Source: DVED01 sp963838375 (GTDB lineage: Bacteria > Cyanobacteriota > Cyanobacteriia > Cyanobacteriales > Geitlerinemataceae). Taken from it: a stretch of 64,000 bases of DNA. Location: the NCBI GenBank assembly GCA_963838375.1, contig CAWIQY010000006.1, positions 124,001 to 188,000 on the forward strand, in the 5' to 3' direction. Positions 8,636-15,123 of this stretch are shown piece by piece. Below the pieces are notes generated by a model. The model was not told the origin of the DNA and searched no databases. It worked only from the letters and a program-made list of their open reading frames with translations. Made by a program: the position numbers and the translations under genes. Within the stretch, counting starts at the first letter, position 1; each line of letters begins with the position of its first letter.

Positions 8636-9002
8636 AGGAGCAATAGTTTGGAACGATCGAGAGGGTTGGACTTCACCAGCAATAGAAGTCCCGGAAATCG
8701 GTAAGATCGCTGTCTTTGTCGATTACCCAGATGACGACTTGAGTATGCCCATTATCGAACCTGAAGTCGAAGAACTTTTGTCGAATTTAGGCTATATTGG
8801 TGAGGGTCGCTACATTGGTTCAAACGATCGTCTCCAACCATTTGAGACCAAAACAGTCACTTATGTAGAGACATTCTCTATTGAAGAACTCAGCCATCAT
8901 CTCAAGATTCTCAAGGAAACCATAATCCCCAGCGAGTGGTTTTATATCCTCAATTGTGAGGGAAATATCACTGATTTTAAAAAAGCGATTGTCCCAGCAT
9001 AA
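8625..9002 (+). CDS. hypothetical protein, cassette gene 3
   Basis: A 125-residue soluble protein starting 'MKTKGAIVWNDREGWTSPAI'. GGAGGAGAAG immediately upstream is a strong ribosome site. It contains an acidic stretch 'VFVDYPDDDLSMPIIEPEVE' and ends '...NITDFKKAIVPA'. I recognise no family. As the last and largest gene of an overlapping three-gene set led by a ribbon-helix-helix-like protein, it could be the effector of a small regulated module. A terminator starts 10 bases after the stop. Confidence 0.6.
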   Translation: MKTKGAIVWNDREGWTSPAIEVPEIGKIAVFVDYPDDDLSMPIIEPEVEELLSNLGYIGEGRYIGSNDRLQPFETKTVTYVETFSIEELSHHLKILKETIIPSEWFYILNCEGNITDFKKAIVPA

Positions 9003-9011
9003 TCCCCTCAC

Positions 9012-9055
9012 AAAAAAGAAGGATGAATTTACCAAAAAATTCACCCTTCTTTTTT
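9012..9055. terminator. bidirectional terminator (left copy of ftsH terminator)
   Basis: AAAAAAGAAGG...TGAATTT pairs with AAATTCA...CCTTCTTTTTT around a short loop, flanked by A and T runs so it can work in both directions. It is nearly identical to the terminator at 15061-15104 beside ftsH and belongs to the same duplicated block. Confidence 0.85.
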
Positions 9056-9074
9056 AGCGGTTGAGATTGTAAAT

Positions 9075-9170
9075 TTAGACAGCTACTTCGGCAGTTTCGG
9101 TCGCTTGAGCCCGATCGAGCAACGTTTGCAGCGTTTCCCCTTCAATCACTTCCGTTTCCAAAAATAGCAG
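9075..9170 (-). pseudogene. ftsH 3'-end relic
   Basis: The minus strand encodes 'LETEVIEGETLQTLLDRAQA' then 'TETAEVAV' and a stop. This is the C-terminus of FtsH (the intact gene at 15124-17004 ends 'LETEVIEGDTLQTLLDRAQA', 'TEKVEATV'). Similarity stops abruptly at about 9161, beyond which the sequence is unrelated. With the adjoining terminator it forms one of two ~150-bp ungapped direct repeats (9012-9161 and 15061-15210, about 16 mismatches by eye). They bracket the zinc island. Confidence 0.85.
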
Positions 9171-9228
9171 TTTTAGGCGGAGCAGGCGTTTGGCAACTCC
9201 AACTAATCCCAAACCCTTAATGCCTCGG

Positions 9229-10071
9229 TTATCGAATCCATTGATTCAGGTGTTTGACAATCTGACTCGATTTGCCGATCGTTTCCGGACGAGTTAAAAT
9301 CCCTTGGGATGGACTCAAGAGCAAAGCCAGGATAAATAATCCTGTAACCACTAAGACGATCGCCGCGCCGGAGGGAACGTTCGCATAATAGCTAATATAC
9401 ATTCCAATGACACTGCTGGCGATCCCTAAGATCGCGCCAACTCCCATCATTTGATGCAGTTCTTTGACGAGTAAATAGGCGGTAATTGCCGGACCGACGA
9501 GTAGGGACACAATGAGAACAACGCCAACGGCTTGCATACTGGCAATAATGGTTAAAGTAATTGCCGAAATCAGTCCGAACCGAATGAAACCGATCGGCAA
9601 TCCGATCGCCTGTGCGCCGAGGGGATTAAAAGTATAAAAAAGCAGTTCTTTATAAAAAGCGGCGACAAATAGGAGGACAAATACGGCGATCGCCACCGTT
9701 CTGAAAACATCGGCAGTTGTCACTCCTAAAATATCGCCAAAGAGAAAACTATGCAAGTCGAGCTTGCTGTTGAGTAAGGTAATAAGCATGATTCCCCAGG
9801 CGAGAAACCCGGAAAACACGAGTGCCATTGCAGCATCAACTTTAATGCGAGATTGAGACTGAATCCAAGAAATGGTTAACGAGCTTAAGGTTCCGGAAAT
9901 AAACGCACCAAAAAAAATATCGATTCCTAAATAAAAGGCAATTGCCAGTCCCGGCAAAACCGCATGAGCGATGACATCTCCGAGCAATCCCATTTGTTGG
10001 ACGATGAGGTAGCTACCGACAACGGCACAAAGAATTCCCATGACGACAGCGATCGCGATCGCCTGTCGCAT
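9229..10071 (-). CDS. znuB: zinc/manganese ABC transporter permease (ZnuB-like)
   Basis: Membrane subunit of a metal-uptake ABC transporter, cluster A-1 (Zn/Mn) family. The 280-residue frame has about eight helices, from 'IAIAVVMGILCAVVGSYLIV' through 'LLGDVIAHAVLPGLAIAFYL' to the end. The upstream ATPase gene stops at TGA overlapping an ATG at 10108 (TGATG). That ATG would add 'MQFFLEPLQF', the family's normal N-terminus, but an extra base in the T-run near 10078-10081 throws it out of frame. Translation from 10071 still yields the full helix set. The nearby Zur-type box points to zinc rather than manganese. Confidence 0.85.
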   Translation of the reverse strand: MRQAIAIAVVMGILCAVVGSYLIVQQMGLLGDVIAHAVLPGLAIAFYLGIDIFFGAFISGTLSSLTISWIQSQSRIKVDAAMALVFSGFLAWGIMLITLLNSKLDLHSFLFGDILGVTTADVFRTVAIAVFVLLFVAAFYKELLFYTFNPLGAQAIGLPIGFIRFGLISAITLTIIASMQAVGVVLIVSLLVGPAITAYLLVKELHQMMGVGAILGIASSVIGMYISYYANVPSGAAIVLVVTGLFILALLLSPSQGILTRPETIGKSSQIVKHLNQWIR

Positions 10072-10107
10072 AAATTCAAAACTGTAAAGGTTCGAGGAAA
10101 AATTGCA

Positions 10108-10855
10108 TCACGGACATCTCTCGGGTTCCCGTTGTAATAAAATAACACTATCTCCGTAAGCGCGTTGAATGTTATCGGCAGTAATCACTTCCGATCGCAA
10201 ACCGTCGGCAATTAAGGATTTGTTGATGAGCAAAAAGCGATCGTATTGGCGCGAGGCTTCTCCTAATTCATGACCGATCGCCAGCAAGATTTTACCTTGT
10301 TGTTTGAGTTCTTGAAAAACTTCAAAAATCACGGCTTCCGTTTTTTTGTCCACCCCCACAAACGGTTCGTCAAAAAAGAATAAATTCGCTTCTTGGGCGA
10401 TCGCTTGTGCCAAAAATACTCGTTGTTGTTGTCCTCCCGACAATTCTCCAATCGATCGATTTCGCAATTCCCACATTCCCACTCGTTCCAGTGCCGCTTT
10501 GACAATTTCTCGCGACTGACGCGATGGCGAACGAAACCAACCCGTGTGGCGAGTTCGTGCCATCATCACCACATTTCCCACGGTGATGGGATAGTCCCAG
10601 TCGATTTGCGATCGCTGCGGCACGTAGGATACCTGTGACAGTTGGGTTTTGAGGGAATGTTGACGATACCGAACGGTTCCTTGACAGCTTCGGAACTAAC
10701 CCCAGCATCGCTTTGAGCATCGTACTTTTTCCCGCACCGTTGGGACCGATGACGCCTACGATTTGTCCCGGTTCCAGGCAGAAGCTGACATCTCTCGACG
10801 GCACAGATTCCTCGGTAGTTGACAGTCAGGTTGAAAACCTCTAAGATACCTACAT
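10108..10855 (-). pseudogene. znuC: zinc ABC transporter ATPase (ZnuC-like), frameshifted
   Basis: Three overlapping frames together give one ABC ATPase. Part one (upstream of about 10805): 'ILEVFNLTVNYRGICAV'. Part two: 'RDVSFCLEPGQIVGVIGPNG', then 'AGKST' (Walker A) to 'AMLGLVP'. Part three: 'CQGTVRYRQHSLKTQLSQVS', 'YVPQRSQIDWDYPITV', signature 'ELSGGQQQRVF', Walker B 'ANLFFFDEPF' and the switch 'AIGHEL'. Breaks lie near 10800 and near 10693, each explained by one base. No intact start is visible: an ATG at 10855 is followed at once by TAG. All catalytic motifs survive, so the damage is either recent or a sequence error. Confidence 0.85.
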
Positions 10856-10865
10856 AATCTTAGAA

Positions 10866-10880
10866 TGATAATCATTATCA
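10866..10880. promoter_or_regulatory. Zur/Fur-type box in divergent znu promoter
   Basis: TGATAATCATTATCA is a perfect 7-1-7 palindrome. It lies between the divergent znuC and znuA genes, 13 bp from the znuA start codon. The pattern matches the known Zur/Fur consensus (TGATAAT-n-ATTATCA). Given the zinc transporter on both sides, Zur repression under zinc sufficiency is the likely role. Confidence 0.85.
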
Positions 10881-10893
10881 TTCACGATTCAAG

Positions 10894-11885
10894 ATGTCCC
10901 GGAATAAAGTGCTGTCTTCAGGCAATCCTCCTGGTGGGGATTGCTGGCTGCAACTCCTCGCCACCAACCCGACCGCCAATGTCGGAGATCGTCCACTCGT
11001 CGTCGCCACAACCAGCGTTCTGTGCGATTTAACCCGACAGGTGGCACGAGAGACGATCGATCTGGCGTGTTTAGTTGCTCCTGGAGAAGATCCCCACGTT
11101 TACCAACCCAAACCGGACGATCGTTGAGCGATCGATGCTGCTAAACTGATTCTTTACGCTGGATACGATTTCGATCCCAGTTTGGCTAAACTCGTCAAAG
11201 CCAGTTCTAATTCTGCTCCTAAAATTGCTGTACATGAGGTTGCCGTTCGTCAACCCAATTTTAGGAGAAGAACATTCACACGAACACGGCGAAGAGCATT
11301 CACCTGAAAGCGAAAAAATGGCTCCCGATCCTCATGTTTGGCACGATGCTCAAAATGGGGTACAGATGGTAGAAACGATCGCCAAAGCGTTAGAACAAGT
11401 CGTTCCCACTGAAGCGAATCTCTACCAAAGCAATTCGCAACAAATAACAACCGAACTCACGCAACTTCACGAGTGGATTAAATCTCAAATCGAGACGATT
11501 CCTGCTACCCAAAGAAAGCTCGTTACCACACATGACGCACTGGCTTATTATGTCCAAGCTTACGGTTTGCAAGATGAAGGTGCATTGCAAGGATTGAGTA
11601 CCGAAGAATCCCCAACGGCGGCACGAGTGAGCGAATTAGTCGGAGAGATTGAAGCCGCAAATATTCCGACCGTGTTTGCCGAAACCACAGCCAGTCCTAA
11701 ATTAATTGAAGCGGTGGCGAAGGAAGCACAATGTTAAAGTTGCCGATCGAGAACTCTACGCTGACGGTTTAGGAGAAGCTGGTACAGAAGGAGAAACATA
11801 TCAAAAAATGTTGCAAGCGAATACGCAAACGATTGTAGACGGATTAGGTGGAAAATTTACGGTATTTTCACTCCAACCCAATTAG
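10894..11885 (+). pseudogene. znuA: zinc-binding periplasmic protein (ZnuA-like), multiply broken
   Basis: A cluster A-1 solute-binding lipoprotein spread over several frames. Another frame near 10940 encodes a lipoprotein signal 'AILLVGIAGCNSS'. Then come 'RPLVVATTSVLCDLTRQVA' and 'VAPGEDPHVYQPKPDDR', an in-frame TGA at 11125 and 'AIDAAKLILYAGYDFDPSLA'. An extra base near 11262 leads to the His-rich loop 'EEHSHEHGEEHSPESE' and 'DPHVWHDAQNG'. An extra base near 11733 leads to 'VKVADRELYADGLGEAG' and a stop at 11885. At least four lesions are present. The His-rich loop is typical of zinc, not manganese, binding proteins. Confidence 0.85.
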
Positions 11886-12003
11886 CAAATGAAAAACATC
11901 AGATTTTGACAATTCACATTGCAGATCCTGACGAAAAATTCAGGACTCAATATCCATTGAGATACCCCAATCTGGAAACTCTTAATCCCAAACGCTTAAA
12001 TTT

Positions 12004-12902
12004 ATGAATTCGATCGCCCCTTCCCCAAACAACCCTCTCGGTGGAAACATCGAGAACTTTCTGTGGCAGTATCAAAACCAAACCTTTACCGTAATTTCCG
12101 AAACATTAGGACAAGGATTACCTGTTTTACTACTTCCGGCATTTAGTACTGTTTCCAGTCGCACGGAAATGCAGGGCATTGCCCGAAAACTGTCCGATCG
12201 ATTTCAAGTCACGGCGATCGATTGGTTGGGATTTGGCGACTCCGATCGCCCTTCGGTCAACTATTGTCCCCTATTTATCACCAATTTCTCCAGGATTTTA
12301 TCACAGCAAAATTCGATCGTTCTGTTGCCATTGTTGCTGCGGGTCATGCCTCCGGTTACGTCATGCAACTCGCTCAAAAAACCCCTAATATTTTCTCAAA
12401 AATTGTTCTGATTGCCCCCACTTGGCGCGGTCCTCTACCGACGATGGGGGCAACTCCCCCAATTGCCAATACCGTCAAAAATTTAGTGCGATCGCCCTTT
12501 TTGGGACAATTTCTCTATAAACTCAATACTGCCCCATCTTTTTTAAAGTGGATGTATAGTCGCCATGTGTACACCGATGCGACTCAATTAACCGACGATT
12601 TTATCCAAACAAAATGGCAAATCACCCAACAACCGGGGGCAAGATTTGCACCTGCTGCTTTTGTCACCGGAAATCTCGATCCGGTTCGCTCTCGGGAAGA
12701 TTTTCTCCAATACTTTCAACCCCTCCCCGTTCCCACCCTCGCCATCCTCGCTGAAAATGCGCCCCCCAAATCCAAAGCAGAAATGGCAGCATTAGCTGAA
12801 ATTCCGGGAATCCAAACCCAGAAATTGCCGGGAACCTTGGGGTTATACGAAGAATTTGCCGACGAGCTGGTTGAGGCGGTCGAACCCTTTTTGCTGAGGT
12901 AA
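12004..12902 (+). pseudogene. alpha/beta hydrolase-fold protein, frameshifted
   Basis: Frame one (12004 to ~12270) reads 'MNSIAPSPNNPLGGNIENFL', then 'LPVLLLPAFSTVSSRTEM' and 'VTAIDWLGFGDSDRPSVNY'. The second frame continues 'IYHQFLQDFITAKFDRSVAI', 'VAAGHASGYVMQLAQKTP' and runs to the stop at 12902. A single missing base near 12270 joins them into about 299 residues. The fold resembles haloalkane dehalogenase-like hydrolases, but the nucleophile elbow reads G-H-A-S-G, with Ala where Ser or Asp is expected. The family may be non-catalytic. It lies between the two Zur-type boxes. Confidence 0.75.
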
Positions 12903-12974
12903 GTCGATCGCAATTTTTAAGTCCGTGAGGGAAATTTTCGTAACTCCTGCTAGACTTCCTCCGTTCTTGCAGTA

Positions 12975-12989
12975 TGATAATGGTTATCA
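12975..12989. promoter_or_regulatory. Zur/Fur-type box upstream of COG0523 GTPase
   Basis: TGATAATGGTTATCA keeps the 7-1-7 palindrome with one mismatched pair. It ends 24 bp before the ATG of the COG0523 gene. Its likeness to the box at 10866-10880 suggests one regulator controls both units. Confidence 0.8.
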
Positions 12990-13013
12990 TTCTAGATAAA
13001 ACGGGTTTTGAGT

Positions 13014-13985
13014 ATGACTCCTCCAGCAATCGCCGATACCGTACCGGTTACCGTCCTCACCGGGTATCTAGGGGCGGGCAAAACCACCTTACTCAACCGC
13101 ATCCTCACCTACGAACACGGTAAAAAAGTTGCGGTTATCGTCAACGAATTTGGCGAAGTGGGCATCGATAACCAACTCATCATCGATGCCGATGAAGAAA
13201 TTTTTGAGATGAATAATGGTTGCATTTGTTGCACCGTGCGTGGAGATCTCATTCGCATCATTGGTAACTTAATGAAACGGCGCGATCGATTCGACCATTT
13301 AGTCATTGAAACCACCGGATTAGCTGACCCAGCGCCAGTGATTCAAACTTTCTTCGTAGACGAAGATATGCAGGATAAATTATCCCTGGATGCCGTCGTC
13401 ACCGTGGTCGATACCAAACATATCCAACAGCATTGGGAAGCCGACGAAGCCCAAGAACAAATTGCCTTTGCTGATGTAATTCTGCTGAATAAAACCGATC
13501 TAGTTTCTGCCGAAGAAGTGGATGAATTAGAGCGAAAAATCCGCAGCATGAATGCGATCGCCAAAATTTACCGCACTCAAAACTCTCAACTGGAAATGGA
13601 TGCTTTATTAGGCGTCCAAGCCTTTGATTTGCAACGCGCCTTAGAAATCGATCCGCAATTTCTGAGCGAAGATGCCCACGAACACGACGAAACCGTAGGT
13701 TCGGTTGCCCTTGTCGAATCTGGAGAATTAGATGGAGATAAACTTAATCTTTGGTTGAGCGATTTGCTACGAGAACTAGGGGTTGATATTTTCCGGATGA
13801 AAGGAATTTTGAATATCGCCGGAGAAGACTGTCGGTATGTCTTTCAAGGGGTGCATATGCTATTTGATGGCACGCGCGATCGCCCGTGGAAACCCCACGA
13901 AACACGAAAAAATGAACTTGTGTTTATCGGTCGCAACTTGCCAGAAGCCAAACTCAGAGAGGACTTTCGTCGGTGTCTGGTCTAA
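13014..13985 (+). CDS. COG0523 (CobW/Zng1-like) metallochaperone GTPase
   Basis: A G3E-family GTPase of 323 residues. Walker A is 'GYLGAGKTT' (residues 17-25). The metal-binding C-x-C-C motif is in 'NNGCICCTVRGDL' (Cys70, 72, 73). 'ETTGLADPAP' is the switch/Walker B region and 'LLNKTDL' gives base specificity. A short acidic/His patch 'EDAHEHDE' precedes the C-terminal CobW domain. Zur-regulated COG0523 proteins are thought to deliver zinc to key enzymes when zinc is scarce. The box at 12975 and the znu neighbours support zinc over cobalt. The start is the ATG at 13014. The stop overlaps the next gene by 13 bases. Confidence 0.92.
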   Translation: MTPPAIADTVPVTVLTGYLGAGKTTLLNRILTYEHGKKVAVIVNEFGEVGIDNQLIIDADEEIFEMNNGCICCTVRGDLIRIIGNLMKRRDRFDHLVIETTGLADPAPVIQTFFVDEDMQDKLSLDAVVTVVDTKHIQQHWEADEAQEQIAFADVILLNKTDLVSAEEVDELERKIRSMNAIAKIYRTQNSQLEMDALLGVQAFDLQRALEIDPQFLSEDAHEHDETVGSVALVESGELDGDKLNLWLSDLLRELGVDIFRMKGILNIAGEDCRYVFQGVHMLFDGTRDRPWKPHETRKNELVFIGRNLPEAKLREDFRRCLV

Positions 13986-15022
13986 ATCGAAAACAAGCCA
14001 AAAACTTCCGAGTCCAGACTCACCGCACTGCCACTTTGAACGAGTATGTAACGGCGATCGCCTGGTCTCCTGACGGTCAAATTTTAGCAGCAAGTTCGGC
14101 AGCAGGGGAGATTGTTTTGTGGCACGTAACTGAGCCGTTTCACACCCTAAAATTGCCAACACAATCATCTGTAGATTGCCTCTCTTTTTCTGGCGACGGT
14201 CAATTTATCGCCGCCGGGGGACAAGATGGAAAGTTGCAAATTTGGCATCTTCCATCTGGAGAATTAAGAACTACCCTAGAAAATGACCCAACTTGGATTG
14301 ATAAACTGGCATGGAGTCCGCACCGCAACGACATTGCTTTCAGTATGGGCAAATTCGTGCAAGTGTGGAATGCAGACCTGCAAACTGTCGTGACAACCTT
14401 CAATTTTGAAGCCTCCTCCGTCCTCGATATGGCTTGGCATCCCATCGTCCAGCATCTCGCGATTGCCGGCGATCGCGGTGTGAAAATTTGGGACGGTCGA
14501 GATTGGGATGACGATCCCCATATTCTTAACACTCCCTCCGCCAGTCAAGTGATTGCTTGGTCGGGAGATGGCAAATATCTCGCCTCTGGGAATCTCGATC
14601 GCACGATTTCTGTTGTTGAATGGGGCAACTCCTATCCTTGGGTAATGCGAGGGTTTCCCGGCAAAATTCGCGATTTAGCGTGGTCTTCTCGTCCGACGCT
14701 TTTGGGAACCCCTTTACTTGCTGCTGCCAGTGCCGAAACCATTATAATTTGGGAAAAACAGGTCAAACCCGATGCCGGATGGGACGGATGGATGTTAGAA
14801 GGACATCTCAAATTTGTCAGCGCGATCGACTTTTACCCCGATACTTTTCTATTAGCATCTGCTTCCGAAGATGGCAACGTTTGTTTGTGGCACGATGCCG
14901 AACAATTAAAACAAACGATCGAGGTTTCTCAAGCCGGAGTTTCTTGCCTTGCATGGCAACCGCAAGGTCAATTTTTAGCCGCTGGAGGATTTGAAGGAGA
15001 ATTGCAAATTTGGAAGGCTTGA
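13973..15022 (+). CDS. WD40-repeat protein coupled to COG0523 GTPase
   Basis: A 349-residue beta-propeller. Repeats such as 'VTAIAWSPDGQILAASSAAG', 'GKLQIWHLPSGE', 'VIAWSGDGKYLASGN' and 'CLAWQPQGQFLAAGG' recur about every 40 residues and fit seven blades. There is no signal peptide, so it is cytoplasmic. It starts at GTG 13973, inside the end of the COG0523 gene. This overlap implies translational coupling and probably a physical partnership, such as a scaffold for the GTPase or its client. The partnership is inferred. It ends just before the bidirectional terminator shared with ftsH. Confidence 0.88.
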   Translation: MSGLNRKQAKNFRVQTHRTATLNEYVTAIAWSPDGQILAASSAAGEIVLWHVTEPFHTLKLPTQSSVDCLSFSGDGQFIAAGGQDGKLQIWHLPSGELRTTLENDPTWIDKLAWSPHRNDIAFSMGKFVQVWNADLQTVVTTFNFEASSVLDMAWHPIVQHLAIAGDRGVKIWDGRDWDDDPHILNTPSASQVIAWSGDGKYLASGNLDRTISVVEWGNSYPWVMRGFPGKIRDLAWSSRPTLLGTPLLAAASAETIIIWEKQVKPDAGWDGWMLEGHLKFVSAIDFYPDTFLLASASEDGNVCLWHDAEQLKQTIEVSQAGVSCLAWQPQGQFLAAGGFEGELQIWKA

Positions 15023-15060
15023 TTTTCGCTAAAGTCCCACAAACATCTTGCAAACTCAAC

Positions 15061-15104
15061 AAAAAAGAAGGATGAATTCACCAAAAAATTCACCCTTCTT
15101 TTTT
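15061..15104. terminator. bidirectional terminator between WD40 gene and ftsH
   Basis: AAAAAAGAAGG...TGAATT pairs with AATTCA...CCTTCTTTTTT. It can terminate the WD40 transcript on plus and the ftsH transcript on minus. It is the right-hand copy of the structure at 9012-9055. Confidence 0.88.
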
Positions 15105-15123
15105 AGCCCTTGAGATTGTTGAT

